Of a stretch of DNA of 64,000 bases, positions 46,980 through 55,561 are shown piece by piece. The DNA is taken from assembly GCA_020249435.1 (NCBI GenBank), contig JADCFQ010000003.1:1-64000 (forward strand), in the 5' to 3' direction. The notes under the pieces are model-generated. The model worked only from the letters and a program-made list of their open reading frames with translations. It had not been told where the DNA came from and ran no database searches. The translations under genes and the position numbers were made by a program. The stretch comes from Roseomonas sp. (GTDB lineage: Bacteria > Pseudomonadota > Alphaproteobacteria > Acetobacterales > Acetobacteraceae). Each line of letters starts with the position of its first letter. Positions within the stretch are counted from its first letter, which is position 1.

Positions 46980-48644
46980 ATGACCGCTGACCTTTTCCGC
47001 GTCCTAAGACTTTGGCTGGAACGCTCTAGCTGGTTGGTGGCAGGGATCATCGTGACGGTGATTTCAGCATTGGCCGGCGTTGCCTTGCTGGCTTTCGCGG
47101 GCAAGCTGGTGGCGGCATCCGTAGGCGGGGCGGGAAGCGCGGCGCTGGCGGCGGCGGGCGTGCTGGCTTTGCTGTGGTTGCGGCCTTTGATTCTTCTCAG
47201 GCCCATCATGCGCTATCTGGAACGGCTCGCGACGCATGAAGCGACCTTCCGCGCCTTGGCCGATATGCGCGTGTGGTTTTTCGGGCGCCTTGCGCAGCGT
47301 TTGCCAACCGGGCTTGGCTTGCGGCGCGCGGGGGATTTGCTTGGGCGGCTCGTTTCAGATGTGGAAGCGCTTGATGGGCTTTACTTGCGCGCGCTGGTGC
47401 CAGCGGCGGCTTCCATTGCGGTGGTGCTGGCGATTGCGTTGATTCTGGGCGCGGCGGACCCTTGGCTGGCCGCGCTGGTAGCGCTGCCACTGACGGCGGC
47501 GCTCGTGCTGCCCTTGCTGCTGGCGCCCGATGCGGCGCGCGCGGCCGAGGCAACTTCGCGCGCCCAAGGCGCGCTGCGTGCCGCGACCGTTGATCCGCTG
47601 ACCGGTATTGAAGACACGCTGGCGGCCAATGGCGAAAAGCGTGCCTTGGCGCGGATGGCCGAGGAAGATCGGGCGCTTTCCGGCGCGCAGCGCGCCCTGG
47701 CACGGCGCGCAGCCTGGGGCGGCGCGGCAGGCGCCTTGCTCACGCAAATAGCACTTTTGGCTGCGCTGGCTTGGACCATGTTGGCCGGCCAGCCCGGCAT
47801 GGCGGCGGGCGTTTTGGCGGTGTTCCTGGCGATTGCAGCGGCCGAGGCTTTGGGGTTGATGCCACGCGCCGGGGCAGCGGTGGCAGCAGCGGCAGCCGGT
47901 GCGCGGCGCCTGTTTGAAGCGGCAGATGCGGCGGAACCCGTGCCTGATCCGGCTGCGCCAAATGCGGCACCTGCCGGCCATGCTTTGGTGTTGCGGGATA
48001 TCGTATTTGCATGGGCGCCGGATCGCCCGCTTGTCTTTGATGGGCTTGATTTTGATGTCCCGGAAGGCGCGCGCATTGCGTTGCTCGGGCCATCGGGCAC
48101 CGGCAAATCCACGCTTGCGGCGCTACTGCTGAAATTCGCCGCGCCTCAGCAGGGAGGCATTACGCTTGGCGGTATTGATATCGCAACCCTGCCCGCTGCC
48201 GTGCTGCGCGATCGCATCGCCTGGCTCACGCAAGATGCGCGGTTGTTTGATGACAGCATCGCTGGCAATCTGCGCCTTGCCGCGCCGGATGCCGATGATG
48301 CCGCGCTGTGGCGCGCGCTGGATCGCGCACGCATTGGCGATGTGGTGCGCGCCCTGCCCGATGGGCTTGAAACGCAATGTGGCGAGGCGGGTGCGCGGTT
48401 TTCCGGTGGTCAGGCGCGGCGCATCGCACTTGCGCGCGCCTTGCTATCGCCCGCGCCAGTGTTGATTTTGGATGAACCCGCTGCCGGGCTGGATGCCGCC
48501 ACAGAACGCGCCTTCATGGAAACGCTGGATGAAGCCACAGCGGGGCGCAGCGTGATCCTGATCCTGCATCGCCTGACCGGCGTTGAACGGCCAAGCCGTA
48601 TTTTGCGCCTGGTGGGCGGCAAGGCCATTGCGGCGACGGGCTGA
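46980..48644 (+). CDS. cydC: Thiol-reductant ABC exporter subunit CydC
   Basis: A 554-residue partner of CydD. The membrane half opens with RVLRLWLERSSWLVAGIIV and has LRPIMRYLERLATHEATFRALADMR-type sequence typical of CydC. The ATPase carries GPSGTGKSTLAALLL, FSGGQARRIALARALL and ILDEPAAGLDAATE. It follows cydD by three bases. It ends against a hairpin shared with the convergent deoxyribosyltransferase gene. Confidence 0.93.
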   Translation: MTADLFRVLRLWLERSSWLVAGIIVTVISALAGVALLAFAGKLVAASVGGAGSAALAAAGVLALLWLRPLILLRPIMRYLERLATHEATFRALADMRVWFFGRLAQRLPTGLGLRRAGDLLGRLVSDVEALDGLYLRALVPAAASIAVVLAIALILGAADPWLAALVALPLTAALVLPLLLAPDAARAAEATSRAQGALRAATVDPLTGIEDTLAANGEKRALARMAEEDRALSGAQRALARRAAWGGAAGALLTQIALLAALAWTMLAGQPGMAAGVLAVFLAIAAAEALGLMPRAGAAVAAAAAGARRLFEAADAAEPVPDPAAPNAAPAGHALVLRDIVFAWAPDRPLVFDGLDFDVPEGARIALLGPSGTGKSTLAALLLKFAAPQQGGITLGGIDIATLPAAVLRDRIAWLTQDARLFDDSIAGNLRLAAPDADDAALWRALDRARIGDVVRALPDGLETQCGEAGARFSGGQARRIALARALLSPAPVLILDEPAAGLDAATERAFMETLDEATAGRSVILILHRLTGVERPSRILRLVGGKAIAATG

Positions 48645-48663
48645 AGCGCCTCAGGCGCTATTT
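48645..48663. terminator. Hairpin between convergent cydC and deoxyribosyltransferase genes
   Basis: A 6-bp stem (AGCGCC / GGCGCT) with a TCA loop, followed on the plus strand by ATTT. It sits exactly between the two convergent stops and could end transcription from either side; the T-run is short. Confidence 0.4.
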
Positions 48664-49218
48664 CGTCATCCCCGCCAGATGCGCGACACAACGGGTAAAG
48701 CCCGTCAAGTCGCGCCAGCGCGCGGCTTCCGCAACAGGGTTCACCACCAAGACACCACCGGCCGCGGCAATGCCACCATCAAGCATGAGGTTATCGGTCA
48801 GGCCGAAATCCTCGACCTCCATGCCATCGGCATCTTCCCAGGCACCATTGGCGCGCCGATGCACCGCGCCACGCAGATGCGTCAGGCTGCGCATGGTGAA
48901 ACTCCCCGCCGCATTGCTGTAACCCAGCACCGGCCGGCCCAGGGCGCGCATGAAGCCAAGCTCATACGCCGTGCCGGGATCGGCCGAGGCACCGCGAAAG
49001 GGCGTGAGGTTCGCGATCAGCGCATCGCAGCCATGGATATGCGCCTCATTGCCCAGGTAAATCCGCATCCAATCGGTGTCAGCTTGTGGCGTAACCGGCG
49101 CGGGGTCGGTCGGGAAAACGCCACTCATCCCGTATTCCGCGCAAATCGCCTTCTTGGCCTCGGCGATGTCGTCACGATCCGCCAGAAACACCTCCGGCCC
49201 CGCCAGATATACCCGCAT
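48658..49218 (-). CDS. Nucleoside 2-deoxyribosyltransferase
   Basis: A 186-residue enzyme of the family that exchanges the base of deoxynucleosides. It starts with the flavodoxin-like strand MRVYLAGPEVFLADRDD and contains the catalytic region ALIANLTPFRG followed by DPGTAYELGFM, where the glutamate is the expected nucleophile. The start at 49218 is chosen on homology; the frame stays open far into the antisense of the hydrolase gene. It is divergent from that gene by 45 bases. Confidence 0.88.
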   Translation of the reverse strand: MRVYLAGPEVFLADRDDIAEAKKAICAEYGMSGVFPTDPAPVTPQADTDWMRIYLGNEAHIHGCDALIANLTPFRGASADPGTAYELGFMRALGRPVLGYSNAAGSFTMRSLTHLRGAVHRRANGAWEDADGMEVEDFGLTDNLMLDGGIAAAGGVLVVNPVAEAARWRDLTGFTRCVAHLAGMTK

Positions 49219-49263
49219 CGCCCCGCCTTGCCTGTCATGGCTTTCCCATGCGCAGATAGGGCC

Positions 49264-50097
49264 ATGGACGCCGAACGGGAATACAATAATCGGGCCCGCG
49301 TGCCCGAAAGCGCCGAAATCATCGCGGCTTGGGCGCGCGATGCCGCGGCCTTCCGCGCGAGCGGTGTGCGGGCCGAGCTTGACCTTGGCTATGGCGCGGG
49401 GGAGCGGGAGAAGCTCGACCTGTTTCTGCCCCCGGATGACGGGGCCGCGCCGACGGCACTCTTTATCCATGGCGGCTATTGGCAGGCGCTGGACCGGTCC
49501 TTTGTCAGCCATTGCGCGCGGGGCTTGGTTGGCCAAGGCATCGCGGTGGCGGTGCCATCCTATGACCTCTGCCCCGCCATGACTTTGGGCGAAATCGCCG
49601 CGCAAATGCGCCGCGCCGCGGCCTTTTTGCATCGGCGCCGAGGCGGGCGGCTGCTCGCGGCAGGGCATTCCGCCGGCGGGCATTTGGCCGCCCTGCTGCT
49701 CGCGACCGATTGGCCCGCCTGGGAACCTGACCTGCCGGCCGGGATGGTCGGGGCCGCGCTCCCGGTCTCGGGCGTCTTTGAATTGGGGCCGTTGAAGGGC
49801 ACCAGCATCGCCAAGGCGCTGAACCTGACAGGGCAGGATATCGCGACACTATCACCCCGCCTGCTGCCGCCGCCGGCTTTTGAGGCTTTGCATGTCGTGG
49901 TGGGTGGGGCGGAGAGCGATGAATTCATCCGCCAAAGCCGCGATTTCGCCACCCATTGGGCCGGCAGTTTTGAAGCGCTGCCCGGCGCCAACCACTTCAC
50001 CGTGCTGGACCCCTTCACGGACCCGGCCCATCCCTTGATGATTCATGCGGGCAAAATGGCGCATAGCCTTGCCTTGCGCCCAGGCTTCGCGCAGTAA
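49264..50097 (+). CDS. Alpha/beta hydrolase (formamidase/esterase-like)
   Basis: A 277-residue hydrolase. The oxyanion HGGYW motif (about 72-76), nucleophile elbow GHSAGG, an acidic residue in GGAESDEF and the histidine in PGANHF complete the triad. The HGGYW plus GHSAGGHLAALLL combination resembles arylformamidase-type kynurenine formamidases and related carboxylesterases. Kynurenine genes are not nearby, so the substrate is undecided. It precedes the ABC importer by 35 bases and could be its first gene. Confidence 0.82.
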   Translation: MDAEREYNNRARVPESAEIIAAWARDAAAFRASGVRAELDLGYGAGEREKLDLFLPPDDGAAPTALFIHGGYWQALDRSFVSHCARGLVGQGIAVAVPSYDLCPAMTLGEIAAQMRRAAAFLHRRRGGRLLAAGHSAGGHLAALLLATDWPAWEPDLPAGMVGAALPVSGVFELGPLKGTSIAKALNLTGQDIATLSPRLLPPPAFEALHVVVGGAESDEFIRQSRDFATHWAGSFEALPGANHFTVLDPFTDPAHPLMIHAGKMAHSLALRPGFAQ

Positions 50098-50132
50098 GAC
50101 AAAAGAGGCATTTCAACCGGGGAGGCTTAACA

Positions 50133-51314
50133 ATGAGCTCTTTTTCACGTCGTACCGCCATGGGCGGCGCCTTGGGGCTGCTGGCAGCGCCCGCCATTCT
50201 ACACGCGCAACCCGCCGGCGGGGTGAAGATCGGCCTGGTTGCCGTGCAAACCGGCCCGCAAGCGGCGCTGGGCACGCAATTGCGCGATGGCTTCCTGATG
50301 GGGCTGCGCCATCTGAATGGTCGGCTGGGTGGCCTGACCGCCGAAACCGTGATGATTGATGATGAATTGCGCCCCGATGTGGCGGTGACCAAGGTGCGCA
50401 CCGCACTCGAACGCGACCGCTGCGATTTCATCGTCGGCGTTGTTTTCTCCAATATTCTGCAAGCCATTGTTCGCCCGGTGACGGAAGCCAATACCTTCCT
50501 GATCAGCACCAATGCCGGGCCGTCCACCCTTGCCGGGCGTGGCTGCAGCCCCTTCTTTTTCGCGACATCCTACAACAATGACCAGGTACATGCCGTGATC
50601 GGCCAGGTCTGTGAAGACCAGGGCTATCGGCGCGTCTTTGTGCTGGTGCCGAATTACCAGGCCGGGCGCGATGCGGTGGCTGGCTTCAAATCTCGCTTCA
50701 AGGGTGAAGTGGTAGACGAGGTTTATGTGCCGCTCACGCAGCTTGATTTCGCCGCCGAGCTCGCGAAGATCGCAGCCGCCAGGCCGGATGCGATTTTCAC
50801 CTTCATGCCTGGCGGGCTTGGTGTGAATCTGGTGCGGCAATATCGCCAGGCGGGGCTCGCGCATATTCCCTTCCTGTCCACCTTCACGGTGGATGAGGCG
50901 GTGCTGCCCGCGCAGGGGGATGCGGCGGTTGGTTTCTTTTCGGGATCGAATTGGGCGCCAAATATGGACAATGCGGCCAATCGCCGTTTCGTGAGCGATT
51001 TTGAAGCCGCCTTCAATTACGTGCCGGCGAGTTACGCCGCGCAAGCCTATGATGGCGCGATGCTGCTCGATTCCGCCATTCGCCGTGCCGGTGGCCGCTT
51101 GGCCGACAAGGATGCGCTGCGTGCCGGGCTGCGCGCGGCGGAGTTCACCTCGGTGCGCGGGAATTTCAAGATTGGCGCGAATCACTTCCCCGTGCAGGAT
51201 TTCTGGCTGACGCGCGTGGCCAAGCGCCCTGACGGCAAGTTCCAGACTGAAATCGTGCGCAAGGTGCTTGAGAACAACGTGGACCCCTGGGCCGCCGAAT
51301 GCCGCATGCGCTAA
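50133..51314 (+). CDS. Branched-chain amino acid-type ABC substrate-binding protein
   Basis: A 393-residue periplasmic binding protein of the Peripla_BP_6 (LivK-like) family. The N-terminus has SFSRRTAMGGALGLLAAPA and AILHAQP, a twin-arginine-like signal with cleavage after HAQ or so. The body begins KIGLVAVQTGPQA and contains LAGRGCSPFFFATSYNNDQ. It is the first of five importer genes. Family binders take branched-chain amino acids, but also amides, urea or aromatic acids, so the ligand is not fixed. Confidence 0.9.
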   Translation: MSSFSRRTAMGGALGLLAAPAILHAQPAGGVKIGLVAVQTGPQAALGTQLRDGFLMGLRHLNGRLGGLTAETVMIDDELRPDVAVTKVRTALERDRCDFIVGVVFSNILQAIVRPVTEANTFLISTNAGPSTLAGRGCSPFFFATSYNNDQVHAVIGQVCEDQGYRRVFVLVPNYQAGRDAVAGFKSRFKGEVVDEVYVPLTQLDFAAELAKIAAARPDAIFTFMPGGLGVNLVRQYRQAGLAHIPFLSTFTVDEAVLPAQGDAAVGFFSGSNWAPNMDNAANRRFVSDFEAAFNYVPASYAAQAYDGAMLLDSAIRRAGGRLADKDALRAGLRAAEFTSVRGNFKIGANHFPVQDFWLTRVAKRPDGKFQTEIVRKVLENNVDPWAAECRMR

Positions 51315-51321
51315 TTAACGC

Positions 51322-52245
51322 GTGAGCACGGGGCTTTTCCTGGTGCAGGCCTTGAATGGCCTGCAACTGGGCATTCTGCTTTTCCTGGTGGCGGCGGGCC
51401 TCACGCTGGTATTCGGCGTGATGGATTTCATCAACCTGGCCCATGGGGTGCAGTATATGCTGGGGGCCTATCTTGGCGCTGCCTTGGCGGCGGCGACAGG
51501 GTCCTTCTGGCTTGGGCTTTTGCTGGCGCTGCCGGCGGCCTTGGCCTTTGGGCTGCTGCTGGAAGTGCTGATCTTCCGACATCTTTATGATCGCGATCAT
51601 TTGTCGCAGGTGCTGGCGACCTTTGGCGTGATCCTGTTTCTTAATCAGGCGGTGAAGGCCATTTGGGGTGCCGCGCCGCTGCAAGTGCCCGTACCCGCGC
51701 TGCTTGAAGGCGGCGTGGTGCTGATGCTGGGGCTGCAATATCCGCTTTATCGAATTGCGGTGCTGGGCGCCGGGCTTGCTACCGCGCTTGGCCTTTGGTT
51801 TTTGGTGGAGCGCACGCGCCTTGGCATGTTGGTGCGTGCGGGGGCGAGCAATGCGCCGATGGTCTCCGCGCTTGGCGTGGATATTCGCCGGCTTTTCATG
51901 CTGGTTTTTGCCTTTGGCGCCATGCTCGCGGGATTTGCTGGCGTGCTGGCGGGGCCGATCTTCTCGGTCGAACCAGGCATGGGTGATCATGTGCTGATCC
52001 TGGCCTTTGTGGTGATTGTGATTGGCGGTATCGGGTCCATTCGCGGCGCTTTTATTGCGGCGCTGATCGTGGGGCTGACGGATACGCTCGGCAAATCGCT
52101 GATGCCTGATCTGATGCGGCTTTTCCTGGACCCATCTGCCGCGCGGCAAACCGGCGCGGCGCTCGCTTCCATGCTGGTCTATATCGCCATGGCAGCGATC
52201 CTGGCCTTCCGCCCGCGCGGGCTTTTCCCAGCCAGGAGCAGCTAG
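51322..52245 (+). CDS. livH: Branched-chain amino acid ABC permease LivH-type
   Basis: A 307-residue inner-membrane permease with about eight helices. LivH signatures: LNGLQLGILLFLVAAGLTLVFGVMDFINLAHG and GMLVRAGASNAPMVSALGVD, with the later VVIVIGGIGSIRGAFIAAL. It starts at GTG 51322, eight bases after the binding-protein gene. Its stop codon TAG (52243-52245) lies inside the inverted repeat that follows. Confidence 0.93.
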   Translation: MSTGLFLVQALNGLQLGILLFLVAAGLTLVFGVMDFINLAHGVQYMLGAYLGAALAAATGSFWLGLLLALPAALAFGLLLEVLIFRHLYDRDHLSQVLATFGVILFLNQAVKAIWGAAPLQVPVPALLEGGVVLMLGLQYPLYRIAVLGAGLATALGLWFLVERTRLGMLVRAGASNAPMVSALGVDIRRLFMLVFAFGAMLAGFAGVLAGPIFSVEPGMGDHVLILAFVVIVIGGIGSIRGAFIAALIVGLTDTLGKSLMPDLMRLFLDPSAARQTGAALASMLVYIAMAAILAFRPRGLFPARSS

Positions 52246-52365
52246 TGGTGCGATTCATGCTGACCTGTCGCCTAGCCAAGAAGCCCCCGCGCACCACTAG
52301 CCGCATATTTGGTGGGCCGATTCACGCCTCTGTCGGGAACCGACAGCGGCGATCGGACCACTAGC
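52241..52365 (+). repeat. Tandem hairpin module between livH and livM
   Basis: The gap between the two permease genes holds two degenerate copies of a unit of about 60 bp (roughly 52243-52301 and 52306-52365). Both have TGGTG near the left end, CGATTCAYGC and CTGTCG inside, and ACCACTAGC at the right end. The first copy is closed by perfect 12-bp arms, 52241-52252 and 52290-52301. The second contains a small perfect stem at 52331-52345 (TGTCGG / CCGACA). The last ACCACTAGC directly abuts the livM ATG. The left arm could pair with either right copy (12 or 9 bp), which would hide or free the livM start. Confidence 0.6.
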
Positions 52366-53301
52366 ATGCCGCGCCTGCGGCTTGATGTGGCGCTGACGCT
52401 GCTGGTGCTGGCGGCACTTGCACTCGCACCCTTCATCGGGCTTGGCGCCAATCATTACCTGACCATGTTCGCGCGCATGATGATCCTGGCCGCTGCTGCG
52501 GTTTCGCTTTCCTTCCTGGTGGGCGGCGCGGGGCTGGCGAGTCTTGGTCATGCCGCAGCAATGGGTGTTGGCGCCTATGCCGTTGCCATTCTGGATGCGC
52601 ATCGGCTGACCGATATCACCATCGTGCTGCCCGTGGCGATTGCTGCCGCTGCGTTGTTTTCCCTGCTGACCGGCGCGATTGCGATCCGGACTGAGGGTGT
52701 GAATTTCATCATGATCACGCTCGCCTTCGGGCAGATGGCGTTCTTCACCGCATCATCACTTGCGGCCTATGGCGGCGATGATGGTTATACGATGTATGAC
52801 CGGACCGAGATTTTCGGGTCTCGGCTGATGGAGAATCGGCTGTTCTTTCATTATCTCTGCCTCGGTTTTCTGATTTTCTGCTGGGGGTTTTGCGCCATGC
52901 TGCTGGCGTCCCGCTTCGGGCGCGTCTTGCGCGCGGCGCGGGAAAATCCGTTGCGCGCCCAGGCGGTCGGCTTCGCACCTTACCCGTATCGGCTTTTGGC
53001 CTATGTCATTGCCGGCACGCTGGCGGGGCTCGCGGGCGTGCTGTTTGCCAATGCCACTGAATTTGTCGCCCCCGCCTACATGAGCTGGCAGCGTTCCGGT
53101 GAGTTGATTTTCATGGTGATCCTGGGCGGGCTTGGGCGACTTTCCGGCGCCATTCTGGGTGCGGTGCTGTTTGTGCTTTTGGAAACCTGGCTGCCGAACC
53201 TGACGGCGCATTGGAAAATGATCTTTGGCCCGCTGCTGATTTTGGCGGTACTGTTTATGCGCGGCGGTTTGATCGGTTTTCTGGGAGCGCGCCGTGGCTG
53301 A
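52366..53301 (+). CDS. livM: Branched-chain amino acid ABC permease LivM-type
   Basis: A 311-residue permease, partner of LivH. LivM marks: GGAGLASLGHAAAMGVGAYAVAI, then AIRTEGVNFIMITLAFGQMAFF, and GELIFMVILGGLGRLSGAILGA. ATG 52366 lies right behind the hairpin module; TTG 52309 and GTG 52312 are in-frame alternatives inside it. No clear ribosome-binding site precedes 52366, which fits either coupling to livH or an upstream start. It overlaps livG by eight bases. Confidence 0.9.
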   Translation: MPRLRLDVALTLLVLAALALAPFIGLGANHYLTMFARMMILAAAAVSLSFLVGGAGLASLGHAAAMGVGAYAVAILDAHRLTDITIVLPVAIAAAALFSLLTGAIAIRTEGVNFIMITLAFGQMAFFTASSLAAYGGDDGYTMYDRTEIFGSRLMENRLFFHYLCLGFLIFCWGFCAMLLASRFGRVLRAARENPLRAQAVGFAPYPYRLLAYVIAGTLAGLAGVLFANATEFVAPAYMSWQRSGELIFMVILGGLGRLSGAILGAVLFVLLETWLPNLTAHWKMIFGPLLILAVLFMRGGLIGFLGARRG

Positions 53302-54052
53302 GGCGCTGCTCAGCATTCAGGGCCTGTGCAAGCATTATGGCGGGCTTGCGGTGACCAATGATGTCAGCCTGGAAGTTTACCCCGGCGAGATTCACGCGCT
53401 GATCGGCCCGAATGGCGCGGGCAAGACCACGCTGATCCATCAGGTCACCGGCACGGTCGCGCCCGATGCAGGGCGTGTAGTGTTTGCGGGCGTGGACATC
53501 ACGCGCTTTTCCTTCCCGCGCCGCGTGCATGCGGGCCTCGCGCGCAGCTTTCAGATCACCAGCATCATCGCGGGCTTTTCGGTGTTGGAAAATGTCGCCC
53601 TGGCGGCACAGGCCAAAAGCGGGTCTTCCTTTCGTTTCTTTCGTGCTGCCGCATCGGAAGAAGCGCTCAACGGCGCAGCGCGTGATGCCCTGGCCGAGGT
53701 AGGGCTCACGGATCGTGCGGCGATCATGGCGGGTGCGCTCAGCCATGGCGAAAAACGCGCGCTGGAGATTGCCATCGCACTTGCCACCCAACCGCGGCTG
53801 TTATTGCTGGATGAACCGCTTGCTGGTGCGGGGCCAGAGGAAACCGAACGCCTGATCACCCTGCTGCGCAGGCTGAAATCCCGCTACGCGATTCTGCTGG
53901 TGGAACATGACATGCAGGCGGTATTCGCGCTGGCAGATCGGATTTCCGTGCTCGCTGAAGGGCGCATTATTGCGAGTGGCAGCACCACTGAAATCCGCGC
54001 GAGTGACGAAGTACGCGCGGCCTATCTCGGCGAAGAAGAAATCCCATGCTGA
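53294..54052 (+). CDS. livG: Branched-chain amino acid ABC ATP-binding protein LivG-type
   Basis: A 252-residue ATPase. Walker A GPNGAGKTTLIHQ, the LivG-type FPRRVHAGLARSFQ loop, signature LSHGEKRALEIAIAL and Walker B LLLLDEPLAGAGPEE are all present; the LSHGE form is usual in LivG. It starts at GTG 53294 within livM and overlaps livF by seven bases. Confidence 0.95.
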   Translation: MAEALLSIQGLCKHYGGLAVTNDVSLEVYPGEIHALIGPNGAGKTTLIHQVTGTVAPDAGRVVFAGVDITRFSFPRRVHAGLARSFQITSIIAGFSVLENVALAAQAKSGSSFRFFRAAASEEALNGAARDALAEVGLTDRAAIMAGALSHGEKRALEIAIALATQPRLLLLDEPLAGAGPEETERLITLLRRLKSRYAILLVEHDMQAVFALADRISVLAEGRIIASGSTTEIRASDEVRAAYLGEEEIPC

Positions 54053-54747
54053 CGCTGGAGGGTATTATCGCCGGCTATGGCGAAAGCCAGGTGCTGAATG
54101 GCATCGGTTTTGGTGTGGGTGTGGGCCAGGTGGTGACGCTGCTTGGCCGTAATGGCATGGGCAAGACCACCACGGTGCGCGCCATTATGGGACTGATCCG
54201 CCCGAGTGCCGGGCATATCCGCCTTGATGGGCAGGAGATTACCGGCGCCGCGCCCTATCGCATCGCGCAGCGCGGCATTGGGCTGGTGCCGGAAGGGCGA
54301 CAGATATTCCCGACGCTAAGTGTTGAGGAAAACCTTGTCGCCACCGCCGCTAATCGTACAGGTGGGGCGCCGCGCTGGGATCTGCCCGCGATCTATGCGC
54401 TGTTTCCGCGCTTGGCGGAGCGGCGCCGCCAATCCGGCGCCAAGCTTTCGGGTGGCGAGCAGCAAATGCTCGCGATTGGGCGCGCCTTGATGACCAATCC
54501 GCGCCTATTGGTGCTGGATGAAGCTACCGAGGGTCTGGCGCCGCTGATCCGGGCCGAGATTTGGCAAGTGATGGCGAAGCTGCGCGCTGAAGGTCAGGCG
54601 ATTTTGTTGATCGACAAGAACCTCGCCGCCGTGATGCGGCTTGCAGATTGGCATGTGGTGATCGAAAAAGGCCGCGTGGTGTGGCAGGGTGATAGTAGGG
54701 CACTCGCCGCCGCGCCGGAGGTCCGCGACACTTACTTGCATGTCTGA
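54046..54747 (+). CDS. livF: Branched-chain amino acid ABC ATP-binding protein LivF-type
   Basis: A 233-residue ATPase. It starts LTLEGIIAGYGESQVLNGI and carries GRNGMGKTTTVRAIMG, RGIGLVPEGRQIFPTLSVEENL, KLSGGEQQMLAIGRALM and LVLDEATEGLAP, a standard LivF layout. It ends the importer operon; the next gene is convergent with a stop 31 bases away. Confidence 0.95.
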   Translation: MLTLEGIIAGYGESQVLNGIGFGVGVGQVVTLLGRNGMGKTTTVRAIMGLIRPSAGHIRLDGQEITGAAPYRIAQRGIGLVPEGRQIFPTLSVEENLVATAANRTGGAPRWDLPAIYALFPRLAERRRQSGAKLSGGEQQMLAIGRALMTNPRLLVLDEATEGLAPLIRAEIWQVMAKLRAEGQAILLIDKNLAAVMRLADWHVVIEKGRVVWQGDSRALAAAPEVRDTYLHV

Positions 54748-54778
54748 AACGCGCTGCCTGCCGGTCTGAGACACAGGC

Positions 54779-55561
54779 TCACCGCTTTTTCTTGCGCGCC
54801 TTTTGTTCTTCCAGGAAGGCGCGCATCATGCGCTTGGGTTCATCGGTTTTCCAGGATGCTCCGAAGGCGGTGATGCCGGCGGCAACCGCCTCGCTGATCG
54901 GGCGATCTTCCCATTGCCGGATCAGTGCTTTCTGTGCGCGAATGGCTTCGGGCCCCGCTGCCAATAGATTGCCGATCCAGGCTTCGATCCGCGCATCAAT
55001 GCGTTCACGATGCGCGACTTCCTCCAAAAGCCCCCAGGAAAGCGCCTCAGCGGCCGAGATGGTTTCGGCCAGCAGCAGCAAACGCCTGGTGCGGCCCCAG
55101 CCGATCAGACCGGGCAGAAGGGCCGCTTCCACCACGGAAGGAATGCCAACGCGCACTTCGGGCATACCGAATTTTGCTTCCCGCACGGCGATACGCATAT
55201 CGCATGCCGCAGCGACTTCCAGCCCGGCACCAAGGCACCAGCCATTGATGCGCGCAATCACCGGCACCGGCAGATCGCGAATGGCGGCGCAAATGCCATG
55301 AATGCGGCGGATGAAAGCTTCCGCTTCTGCCGGTGTATTGAGCGCCGCCATGGCGCCAATATCAGCACCGCCGATGAAGGCGCGTTCGCCTTCCCCGGTC
55401 AGCACTGCCGCACGCAGGTCCGGCTGTTTCGCAAGATCATGCAGCGCGGCGATTGCTGCGTCCAAAAGCGCGGGGTTCAGTGTATTCAGCTTGGCATCAT
55501 GCGCGACCATGAGGCGCGCCACACCGCGCGTGTCAACGCTGATATCGAAACGCCCGCTCAT
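54779..55561 (-). CDS. Enoyl-CoA hydratase/isomerase family protein
   Basis: A 260-residue crotonase-fold protein. The oxyanion-hole regions are visible as AFIGGADIGAMA and INGWCLGAGLEVAAACDMRIA, followed by KFGMPEVRVGIPSVVEAALLP. The typical second catalytic glutamate position is occupied by Val-Val-Glu, so hydratase activity is possible, but isomerase or hydrolase members look similar. It overlaps the asparaginase gene by four bases and may be read from the same mRNA. Confidence 0.88.
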   Translation of the reverse strand: MSGRFDISVDTRGVARLMVAHDAKLNTLNPALLDAAIAALHDLAKQPDLRAAVLTGEGERAFIGGADIGAMAALNTPAEAEAFIRRIHGICAAIRDLPVPVIARINGWCLGAGLEVAAACDMRIAVREAKFGMPEVRVGIPSVVEAALLPGLIGWGRTRRLLLLAETISAAEALSWGLLEEVAHRERIDARIEAWIGNLLAAGPEAIRAQKALIRQWEDRPISEAVAAGITAFGASWKTDEPKRMMRAFLEEQKARKKKR

